A stretch of 6,530 bases of DNA from Desulfuromonadaceae bacterium GWB2_53_15 (GTDB lineage Bacteria; Desulfobacterota; Desulfuromonadia; Geobacterales; Pseudopelobacteraceae). The notes beneath the pieces were generated by a model. It had not been told where the DNA came from and ran no database searches. It worked only from the letters and a program-made list of their open reading frames with translations. Positions 1-6,530 of this stretch are shown here, in pieces (the stretch's first letter is position 1; each line of letters opens with the position of its first letter). Made by a program: the position numbers and the translations under genes. Location of the stretch: contig MHXL01000122.1 in the NCBI GenBank assembly GCA_001824455.1, forward strand, positions 2,610-9,139, in the 5' to 3' direction.

Positions 1-1267
1 TCAGGTCCGGCTTGAGTGCGTCGGCAAACTTTTCAAACTCGTACTCGGAGGGGTCGTCATAGACCACGGTGGCATCGGGCATTTCCGGTGCGGTACGGTC
101 GTAGTCATCGGTGTGGGCAAACTCGTAACCGGAACCGACGCAATCCATACCCAGATCCTCATAAGCGCCGATGGTGTGACGGGGACGGAGACCACCCACC
201 AGCAGCATGACTTTCTTGCCGTCCAGGCGCGGCTTGTATTCCTCGATGATGGCCTGCATGATCGGGTCATACTTGGCGATAACCGCCTCAACCTTCTCCT
301 TGATGTTATCGTCGAACAGTTCGGCCAGCGCCCGAAGACTCTGTTTGATCTTGGTCGGACCGAAGAAGGTCAGTTCGATCCATGGAATACCGAATTTCTC
401 TTCCATGACCTTGCACATGTAGTTCATGGAGCGGTAGCAGTGTATTACGTTGAGCTTCACTGTGTGGGTGGCGGCAATCTTTTCCAGTTCGCCGTCGCCG
501 GTCCAGACCGCCTTGACGTTTAAACCGCACTCTTCGAGGAGAGGCTTGGTCGACCAGGCATCGCCGCCGATGTTGTACTCGCCGATCAGGGCGATGTCAT
601 AGGGGCTCTCGGGCTCGGCAAATTCGCGAGTACCGATGATGTAGTCGCGGATGGTGTCGTTGGAGATGTGGTGACCCAGCGACTGGGAAACGCCACGGAA
701 ACCCTCGCAGTTACAGGGGATGATCGGGATATCCAGATCCTTGGCCGACTGCTTGGCAACCGAGGTGATATCGTCACCGATCAGGCCGACCGGGCATTCG
801 GACAGAACCGAGATCCCCTTGGCCAGCGGGAACAGGTCATGGGCTTCTTCCAGCAATGTCTTGAGTTTCTTGTCGCCGCCGTAAACAATATCTTTTTCCT
901 GGAAATCGGAGGTGAACTGCATGGCGAAGTTGGTAACGCCGGTGATACCACTCATCATGTTGCGGCGTGTGCCCCAGGAGTACCAGCCGCAGCCGACCGG
1001 GCCGTGGGATACGTGGACCATGTCGCGGATCGGGCCCCAGACCACCCCTTTGGCTCCGGCATAAGCGCAGCCGCGGGCACTCATGACACCAGGAACCGTC
1101 TTCTTGTTGGATTTGACCGAGGCGCAACCCGAAGCCGCATCATTGGGCGCCAGATGCGGAGCGCGCTTCTTTCTGGCTTTCTCGGGATACACCGACAGGG
1201 CATCATCGATCATGGCCTGGGTGGATTCCTTGGTAATGCCTTCAATTTTTCGTATTTTGTCTGACAT
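1..1267 (-). CDS. nifD: nitrogenase MoFe protein alpha chain, C-terminus cut by window edge
   Basis: NifD is the alpha subunit of the cytoplasmic alpha2-beta2 MoFe protein, which carries FeMo-cofactor and shares the P-cluster with NifK. I read an unbroken frame of 422 residues. P-cluster cysteines are C67 (RGCAYAG), C93 ([10 protein letters not shown]) and C158 ([11 protein letters not shown]). The FeMo-co ligand is C277 in HCYRSMNY. Active-site Q195 and H199 lie in GVSQSLGHH, with V75 and R101 matching A. vinelandii Val70 and Arg96. The CYRSMNY motif favours the Mo type over VnfD or AnfD. Roughly 55-60 residues, including the homocitrate-side histidine, lie off the left edge. There are two adjacent ATGs. 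The one at 1267 is six bases after AAAGGAG, against three for the one at 1270, so I prefer 1267. It follows nifH in the same direction, 137 bases away, and is presumably co-transcribed with nifH and an unseen nifK. Family certain; start slightly uncertain. Confidence 0.98.
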   Translation of the reverse strand, partial: MSDKIRKIEGITKESTQAMIDDALSVYPEKARKKRAPHLAPNDAASGCASVKSNKKTVPGVMSARGCAYAGAKGVVWGPIRDMVHVSHGPVGCGWYSWGTRRNMMSGITGVTNFAMQFTSDFQEKDIVYGGDKKLKTLLEEAHDLFPLAKGISVLSECPVGLIGDDITSVAKQSAKDLDIPIIPCNCEGFRGVSQSLGHHISNDTIRDYIIGTREFAEPESPYDIALIGEYNIGGDAWSTKPLLEECGLNVKAVWTGDGELEKIAATHTVKLNVIHCYRSMNYMCKVMEEKFGIPWIELTFFGPTKIKQSLRALAELFDDNIKEKVEAVIAKYDPIMQAIIEEYKPRLDGKKVMLLVGGLRPRHTIGAYEDLGMDCVGSGYEFAHTDDYDRTAPEMPDATVVYDDPSEYEFEKFADALKPDL

Positions 1268-1286
1268 CATAAACTCCTTTCAAAAC

Positions 1287-1391
1287 CCACCACGGAGACA
1301 CTGAGACACGGAGAAGATCAAACCTAATACTATAATGGTTTAAAACTTGAAACTCTTTGCCTTCCTCTGTGTCTCCGTGTCTCCGTGGTGG
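1287..1391. repeat. imperfect inverted repeat with 27-base arms in the nifH-nifD gap
   Basis: The left arm (1287-1313) and right arm (1365-1391) are complementary at 25 of 27 positions; the mismatches are 1302/1376 and 1310/1368. The 51-base spacer is AT-rich. Each arm contains tandem octamers close to GGAGACAC. In the nif message this folds into one long stem starting 13 bases after the nifH stop codon and ending about 13 bases before the nifD ribosome-binding site. No U-run follows it, so it is not a typical intrinsic terminator. From memory, arms of this GGAGACAC type recur between genes in Geobacter and related genomes. A non-coding mobile or REP-like element is my inference; no transposase or target duplication is visible. 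Possible roles are protection of nifH mRNA or lowering of nifD relative to nifH. Confidence 0.93.
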
Positions 1392-1404
1392 ATTGCTTTT
1401 ATAA

Positions 1405-2322
<918 letters not shown>

Positions 2323-2402
2323 TTAACCAGTTAGAAAATTCTCTGCGGTTTCTGACAGAACTATTTTCGTTAACGCACTTTCCCTTTAGGGGCCGGGGCC
2401 AT

Positions 2403-2440
2403 AAAAAAAGCGCCCCATTGCTGTGTATGGCGGCGCCTTT
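2403..2440 (-). terminator. intrinsic terminator inside the nifH leader
   Basis: On the nifH sense strand, GCGCC-G-CCAT (2436-2427) pairs with ATGG-GGCGC (2418-2410). This gives nine base pairs with one bulged G and the loop ACACAGCA, followed at once by seven T residues (2409-2403). AAAG just before the stem can pair with the first U residues. This is a textbook Rho-independent terminator about 35-72 nt into the predicted leader and about 126 bases before the nifH start. It faces nifH, so it would block the operon unless bypassed. On the opposite strand the same stem is followed by CCTTTG rather than a T-run, so it is not a terminator for rightward transcription. Confidence 0.85.
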
Positions 2441-2444
2441 GCCG
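2431..2444 (-). promoter_or_regulatory. candidate ANTAR-type hexaloop hairpin (antiterminator)
   Basis: On the nifH sense strand, CGGC-AAAGGC-GCCG folds into a 4-bp all-GC stem with a six-base loop that has A at position 1 and G at position 4. That is the loop signature reported for ANTAR antiterminator targets. Its 3' arm (2434-2431) and part of its loop lie within the 5' arm of the terminator, so the two cannot form together. Known ANTAR targets usually have two such hairpins; I find no convincing upstream partner between about 2474 and 2448. The stem is short and could be chance. Confidence 0.42.
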
Positions 2445-2484
2445 AATCCTGTTTATTGTTTGTTGTGCTGCTTGCCTTTACTTT

Positions 2485-2500
2485 TGCATAGCTCGTGCCA
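2485..2500 (-). promoter_or_regulatory. sigma-54 (-24/-12) promoter of nifH
   Basis: The minus strand reads TGGCAC-GAGCT-ATGCA against the consensus TGGCAC-N5-TTGCA. The -24 GG is at 2499-2498 and the -12 GC at 2487-2486, exactly ten bases apart. The predicted start is about 2474. Sigma-54 dependence is the rule for nifH and requires an AAA+ activator. No TGT-N10-ACA NifA site is found upstream, so the activator is probably not a classical NifA. Confidence 0.9.
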
Positions 2501-2505
2501 ATTCA

Positions 2506-2518
2506 TAACCTGCTGATT
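2506..2518 (-). promoter_or_regulatory. IHF-consensus site upstream of the nifH promoter
   Basis: On the minus strand AATCAGCAGGTTA matches the IHF consensus WATCARNNNNTTR at every fixed position. It lies just upstream of the -24 element, about -32 to -44 from the predicted start. IHF bending between activator and promoter is common at sigma-54 nif promoters. A second near-match with one mismatch lies on the plus strand at 2523-2535. It is a motif match only, and the site is closer to the promoter than many known cases. Confidence 0.4.
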
Positions 2519-2670
2519 TTGTTATCACATCATTAATGACAGTACCGGCAATTCAGTTTACAGCCCATAAGTTGCCTACATTCTGTGCAGCAATGCTTTT
2601 TTGTCGGCTGTTGCCCTTGATTTTTTGGCCAGCACCATACGCCTCGCTGCTTAAAAATTTGCCGATCTGC

Positions 2671-2698
2671 TTGATTATGTGCGATTTTTGAGTATAAT
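2671..2698 (+). promoter_or_regulatory. sigma-70-like promoter of the hybrid histidine kinase
   Basis: TTGATT (2671-2676) and a perfect TATAAT (2693-2698) are separated by 16 bases, predicting a start near 2705 and a leader of about 34 nt before the ATG at 2739. The surroundings are AT-rich. The promoter faces away from nifH, so the kinase can be made independently of sigma-54. Sites for the nifH activator may lie between the two promoters. Confidence 0.65.
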
Positions 2699-2738
2699 TA
2701 TTTAAATTGTGCCACTGTCAGCCTTCAGGGGGGTTTAC

Positions 2739-5234
2739 ATGACGAATCCGGCTCTGGATTCCACCTCACCGATTGAAAGTTCAGCCGAAACACTTCTTGC
2801 CTTGAACGAGCAAAAGTTCCACGCCATTTTCAACAATTCCGGAGACGCCATTTTCATTCTGGACGCGAATGGCCGCTTCCTGGAGGTAAACCAAGAGTGC
2901 TGCACTCGTTACGGCTATTCCCGCGATGATTTTATGCATATGGGGGTACAACAGATCGATTCGGCCGATGAGGGCGTCGATGTCGACATGAAACTGGCTC
3001 AACTCAAACAGGCAGGACACTCGGTTTTTGACACCGTCCATCTCTCCAGTAGTGGCAGGAAAATACCCACGGAGGTCAACTCCAGGCTGGTCACAATTGG
3101 TGATCAGTGCTTCATCATCAATACCTGCCGCGACATTTCCGAACGCATCCTGGCGGCCAGGCAACTGACCATCTCCCAGAACCGCTACCGGCACTTCGCA
3201 AGCCTCGTCTCCGACTATTTCCATTCATGTATCCGCAGGGCAGGATTTCCATATCGGGTAGAATGGATCGGTGGAGCAACAGAGGCAATCACCGGTTACT
3301 CAAAAAACGAACTCGTCAAAATGGGCTGCTGGTGTTCATTGGTGCACAAGGATGATGCACAACGTGTTCACGAACACCTGGCAGGGCTGGTGGCTGGGGA
3401 TCGTGCTGAGATTGAATTCAGGCTGGTTTCCAAGACCGGGGCAGTTCACTGGATCAGGAATACCTGTTGCTGCGAAGCCGGCGACAACCCAGGTGAACTT
3501 CGCCTGTTCGGGGCATCCCAGGATGTCACCCGCTACAAGCAGGCCACGGAACGGGAACACCTTCAGCAGAGACAACAGGATTCCCTGCTAAGGCTGTACC
3601 GGTTGACGGATGAGAGTTACGAGGCGCTCCTGGATTTTGGGCTGGAGGAGGCCCTCAAGCTGACCGAGAGCGACATCGGCTACATCTTTCTTTATAATGA
3701 GGACACTCGACTACTATCGCTTCACTCCTGGACTCCGTCGGCAATGAGGCAGTGCTCGATCCAGGAAAAGCAAACGATTTACGAACTGGACAAGACTGGT
3801 CTGTGGGGGGAGGCGGTCCGTCAGCGCCAGGCCATCATCACCAACAACTATCTTGCCCCCAACGAGCACAAGAAAGGCTACCCCGAGGGGCACGTATACC
3901 TTGTACGGCACATGAATCTCCCCATCTTCCGCAATAATCGCATAGTTGCGGTGATCGGAATGGGGAACAAGGCCGACGATTACAACGATGAAGATGTCAA
4001 GCAGCTCCGCCTCTTGATGGACGGGCTCTGGAACGTGGTTGAGCGACGCCGGGCCGAGGAGCAACTGGCCAGTGCAAAAGATGCGGCTGAGGCGGCCAAC
4101 CGGGCCAAAAGCGAATTTCTGGCAATCATGAGCCACGAGATCCGCACCCCCATGAACAGTATCGTCAGCCTGGCCCAGCTGCTGAACAGCTCGCCCCACA
4201 ACGATGAGCAAAGGGAGTACCTGGACGTCATCAAGACCTCGGCCGACAACCTGCTGCATATTATCAATGACATCCTGGATTTTTCACGCATAGAATCCGG
4301 GCACATCGAGCTTGACCATACGATCTTCTCACCTCGCACCCTGGTTCAGGAGGCACTCAAACCGCTCCTGATCAGTCTGCGCTCCAAGGGGCTCGAACAC
4401 ACCGTCGATATTGGCGAGGGCATCCCCGATTCACTCTCAGGGGATCCGCATCGACTCAGTCAGATCATCACTAATCTGCTTGCCAATGCCATCAAGTTCA
4501 CTGAAAAGGGAGAGATCCGTGTAAGCGTAAACCAGGTGGCGTGCGAGTCCAAACGTGCTTTGCTCCATTTCTCGGTTGCCGACAATGGCATCGGCATCCA
4601 TTCCGAGGTCCGTGACAGGATCTTTGCGCCCTTCATCCAGGCCGATTCGTCAACCACCAGAAAATTCGGCGGCACAGGCCTTGGGCTTACCATTTCACGG
4701 CAACTGGTTGAGCTCATGGGAGGAACAATCTGGGTTGAAAGCGAGCCGGGTCAAGGCAGCACATTCCATTTCACGGCGCTATTTGACATGGTTGATCAAC
4801 AGCCGGTGAAACGTGCCCGTTCCGCGGCAGCCGACCAGAAAAACCTGTTCAAGTGGGAGGGGCGTTCACTGCACATCCTGTTGGCAGAGGATCACGACAC
4901 CAATCGCAACCTGACCGTGACCATCCTCAAGAAGCTGGGGCATACCGTGACTGCTGCGGAAAATGGCAGGATAGCGCTGGAAACAAATGCACAGGAGCGG
5001 TTCGACGTAATCCTGATGGATGTTGAGATGCCCGAGATAGACGGCTGGCAGGCAACCAAACGAATTCGCGAACAGGAGGCAGCCAATGGCACGCATACAC
5101 CCATTATTGCCCTTACTGCCCACGCCTTGAAGGGAAATCGGGAAACACTCCTGGAATCGGGCTTCAGCGGTTATGTTTCCAAGCCGATCAACTTCGACGT
5201 GTTGTGCAATGAAATCAAACGGGTTGTTGCCTGA
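2739..5234 (+). CDS. soluble hybrid sensor histidine kinase (PAS-PAS-GAF-HisKA-HATPase-REC)
   Basis: Predicted cytoplasmic sensor kinase of 831 residues without a signal peptide or membrane span. Domains: PAS about 24-140; PAS about 150-275; GAF about 290-440; a short helical linker; HisKA about 457-523 with phospho-acceptor H466 in SHEIRTP; HATPase about 565-682 with N-box [16 protein letters not shown], and GGTGLGL; receiver about 712-829 with acidic pair E717-D718, phospho-acceptor D761 in LMDVEMP, T793 and K815. All catalytic residues are present, so it should autophosphorylate and pass phosphate to its own receiver. No HPt domain is present, so an external HPt or response regulator is expected. 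The ATG at 2739 is five bases after AGGGGGG; a GTG at 2709 lacks such a site. It is divergent from nifH and no response-regulator gene follows. A role in nif control is an inference from position. In G. sulfurreducens a kinase of the antitermination system acts on nif genes; equivalence is unproven. The ligands of the PAS and GAF domains are unknown. Confidence 0.95.
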   Translation: MTNPALDSTSPIESSAETLLALNEQKFHAIFNNSGDAIFILDANGRFLEVNQECCTRYGYSRDDFMHMGVQQIDSADEGVDVDMKLAQLKQAGHSVFDTVHLSSSGRKIPTEVNSRLVTIGDQCFIINTCRDISERILAARQLTISQNRYRHFASLVSDYFHSCIRRAGFPYRVEWIGGATEAITGYSKNELVKMGCWCSLVHKDDAQRVHEHLAGLVAGDRAEIEFRLVSKTGAVHWIRNTCCCEAGDNPGELRLFGASQDVTRYKQATEREHLQQRQQDSLLRLYRLTDESYEALLDFGLEEALKLTESDIGYIFLYNEDTRLLSLHSWTPSAMRQCSIQEKQTIYELDKTGLWGEAVRQRQAIITNNYLAPNEHKKGYPEGHVYLVRHMNLPIFRNNRIVAVIGMGNKADDYNDEDVKQLRLLMDGLWNVVERRRAEEQLASAKDAAEAANRAKSEFLAIMSHEIRTPMNSIVSLAQLLNSSPHNDEQREYLDVIKTSADNLLHIINDILDFSRIESGHIELDHTIFSPRTLVQEALKPLLISLRSKGLEHTVDIGEGIPDSLSGDPHRLSQIITNLLANAIKFTEKGEIRVSVNQVACESKRALLHFSVADNGIGIHSEVRDRIFAPFIQADSSTTRKFGGTGLGLTISRQLVELMGGTIWVESEPGQGSTFHFTALFDMVDQQPVKRARSAAADQKNLFKWEGRSLHILLAEDHDTNRNLTVTILKKLGHTVTAAENGRIALETNAQERFDVILMDVEMPEIDGWQATKRIREQEAANGTHTPIIALTAHALKGNRETLLESGFSGYVSKPINFDVLCNEIKRVVA

Positions 5235-5264
5235 AATTCGGGCAGAAAGCATCTGCGGCCGGCT

Positions 5265-6530
5265 TTAGTCATGCGGATCTCGTACGTCAATGCAGATGTT
5301 CGGCACATAGCCGGGCTGTGAAAATGTATAGGCATGCCTGACATGGTCGATGCAACCTTCACTCAGGATTGAGGCGACATCTTCGGCAAAAGCGAGCTGT
5401 TCGTCGCTTGGGATGATGTAAATGCTTGTTGGTGAGTCGGCAGTCGAGACGATGGCCTCCTGGTCGCATAAAGCAGATGACTTGTTCTTCTCGACGTCGA
5501 GCCGCATCCCGAAAACATCCATCCCCTCCATGGTCAACTGGCGTACATACCAGTCATCGTTTCCTGATCCATGGGAAAACACCACTGCATCCAATGGCCC
5601 CACAGCAGCACAATACGACCCAATATACTTTTTCAGCCGGTAGGTCTCGATCTTCAGGGCCAAAGCACAGCGCTCATTGCCGCTTAGCGCTTCCTGAACC
5701 AGGCGCCTGCGGTCGTAATGCTTGCCGGTTATGCCCAAGAGGCCGCTTTTCTGGTTCAGGATGCTATCCATTTCTCGCGCCGACAAATTCCCACGGTGCA
5801 TCTCGAAAGTGACTATGCCCGGATCAATGTCACCGCTACGGGTACCCATGACCGCACCTTCGAGCGGGGTCATGCCCATGCTGGTATCAATGGAGATGCC
5901 GTTTCGAATGGCGCAGACCGATACGCCACGGTCCAGATAGATGGTCACCAGGTTGCATTCCGCAGGGTGCTTTCCCAGCAACGCTGCAGCCCTACGTGAA
6001 AGATATAGATGGGCATGGCCGTGAAAACCATAGCGCCTGAGCGCATATTGTTCGTACCATTCGTATGGCAATGCGTAGATAAAGGCGTGTTCCGATATGG
6101 TCTGATGAAAGGCCGTGTCGAATATCGCAATGTGGGGAATATCGGGAAACAGCTCACGGCCGGCTTCTATGCCGGCGACATTGTAGCTGATATGTAACGG
6201 CGCCAGCCGTTGCAGATTGCGGATAGTTGCAAAGGTCTGGTCATCAATAATGGCTGAATTGCGAAAGTGTTCCCCACCATGGGCAACCCGGTGGCCAACG
6301 GCCACAATCTCTTCTTCGCTCGCCATGACTCCTTGTTGCGCTCCGGTAAGCGTAGTCAGGATCAGCGAGAGAGCGTTGCGGTGATCACAATAATCAACGT
6401 AAATTATCTGTCTTTTCTTACCCGGCAGAATATAAATCAGGTAGGAGTCGCCGATGCCTACCCGTTCGACACGGCCCAAGGCCAGCAATGCAAAGTCAGC
6501 CTTGTTGAAAAGACGAAAATGTATGGAATT
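5265..6530 (-). CDS. divergent acetate/propionate-kinase family protein, N-terminus cut by window edge
   Basis: Acetate kinases (ASKHA fold) interconvert acetate plus ATP with acetyl phosphate plus ADP. The frame is open to the right edge, so 421 residues are visible and about ten N-terminal ones are missing; a TTG at 6488 is internal. Family motifs kept, numbered from the first visible codon: GHRVAHGG (79-86), FDTAFHQT (137-144, with the catalytic Asp), RRYGFHG (165-171), DTSMGMTPLEG (215-225), GTRSGDIDPG (229-238, with the catalytic Arg), and KSGLLGI (261-267). Motifs altered: the usual HLGNG phosphate loop reads YLDRG (198-202), the usual GIGEN adenosine loop region reads SHGSGNDD (319-326), and APLHNP reads APLHIS. 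About 32 residues (390-421) extend past the usual end. It converges on the histidine kinase with a 30-base gap. It may be a kinase with changed nucleotide or acyl specificity, or a non-catalytic paralogue. The family is clear; acetate kinase activity is doubtful, so no symbol is given. Confidence 0.88.
   Translation of the reverse strand, partial: NSIHFRLFNKADFALLALGRVERVGIGDSYLIYILPGKKRQIIYVDYCDHRNALSLILTTLTGAQQGVMASEEEIVAVGHRVAHGGEHFRNSAIIDDQTFATIRNLQRLAPLHISYNVAGIEAGRELFPDIPHIAIFDTAFHQTISEHAFIYALPYEWYEQYALRRYGFHGHAHLYLSRRAAALLGKHPAECNLVTIYLDRGVSVCAIRNGISIDTSMGMTPLEGAVMGTRSGDIDPGIVTFEMHRGNLSAREMDSILNQKSGLLGITGKHYDRRRLVQEALSGNERCALALKIETYRLKKYIGSYCAAVGPLDAVVFSHGSGNDDWYVRQLTMEGMDVFGMRLDVEKNKSSALCDQEAIVSTADSPTSIYIIPSDEQLAFAEDVASILSEGCIDHVRHAYTFSQPGYVPNICIDVRDPHD

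Noticed and set aside
668..1264. Plus-strand open frame of 198 codons opposite nifD
   Set aside because: It is antisense to a fully conserved nifD frame, resembles no family I know and has no promoter context; it reflects codon bias on the other strand.
1314..1364. TATAAT at 1331-1336 as an internal promoter in the nifH-nifD gap
   Set aside because: No -35-like element stands at a suitable distance on the plus strand, and the minus-strand equivalent is also poor.
1287..1391. CRISPR array or tandem repeat from the repeated GGAGACAC units
   Set aside because: There are only two arms, in inverted orientation with one spacer; it is a dyad, not an array.
2448..2474. First (P1) hexaloop hairpin of a classical two-hairpin ANTAR target
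   Set aside because: The C/A-rich 5' end of the leader has no self-complementary arms around an A1/G4 loop; at most two weak pairs form.
2530..2539. Perfect palindrome TCATTAATGA upstream of the nifH promoter as an activator site
   Set aside because: It is only 10 bases, AT-rich and closer to the promoter than usual for sigma-54 activator sites, so chance is likely.
2709..2738. GTG start giving an 841-residue kinase
   Set aside because: It lies only about 4 bases after the predicted transcription start and has no ribosome-binding site; the ATG at 2739 has AGGGGGG five bases upstream, and the ten extra residues add no domain.
5242..5256. Small hairpin GCAGA/TCTGC in the convergent gap as a bidirectional terminator
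   Set aside because: The stem is only five base pairs and no T-run follows on either strand; termination for both genes is not evident here.
6486..6488. TTG as the start of the acetate-kinase homologue
   Set aside because: The same frame continues open to the window edge, and the upstream codons (NSIHFRLF) match the conserved N-terminal strand of acetate kinases, so the gene is simply cut off.

Overview
The window looks like part of the molybdenum-nitrogenase locus of a Geobacter-type deltaproteobacterium (Desulfuromonadota). The reasons are the NifH and NifD sequences, a nifH-nifD order with no nifI genes between them, a multi-domain PAS/GAF hybrid histidine kinase of the kind abundant in Geobacter, and a GGAGACAC-type inverted repeat that I remember as common in those genomes. 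The species assignment is an inference; no rRNA or tRNA is present.

Layout. Positions 1-1267 (minus) hold nifD, cut at the left edge after 422 residues. Positions 1268-1404 are the nifH-nifD gap, mostly a long imperfect inverted repeat. Positions 1405-2277 (minus) hold complete nifH. Positions 2278-2738 are a 461-base divergent intergenic region. It holds a sigma-54 promoter for nifH, a perfect IHF-consensus match, a 197-nt nifH leader with an intrinsic terminator, and a sigma-70-like promoter for the gene on the other side. Positions 2739-5234 (plus) hold a soluble PAS-PAS-GAF-HisKA-HATPase-REC hybrid histidine kinase. After a 30-base convergent gap, positions 5265-6530 (minus) hold an acetate-kinase-family protein, cut at its 5' end by the right edge, with altered nucleotide-site motifs and a C-terminal extension.

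How it fits together. nifH and nifD are read leftward, probably with nifK beyond the edge. Transcription should start near 2474 from the -24/-12 promoter, then meet a strong hairpin plus seven-U terminator about 70 nt into the leader. A short GC hairpin with an AAAGGC hexaloop (A at 1, G at 4, as in ANTAR-protein targets) overlaps the 5' arm of that terminator, so the two structures exclude each other. No NifA-type TGT-N10-ACA site is visible. This matches the regulation reported for Geobacter sulfurreducens, where two phosphorelay systems control nif genes and one acts by antitermination. The divergent kinase is a reasonable candidate sensor for that circuit, but nothing in its sequence proves it.

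The leader switch is the most interesting system here. Next come the inverted repeat between nifH and nifD and the divergent acetate-kinase homologue.
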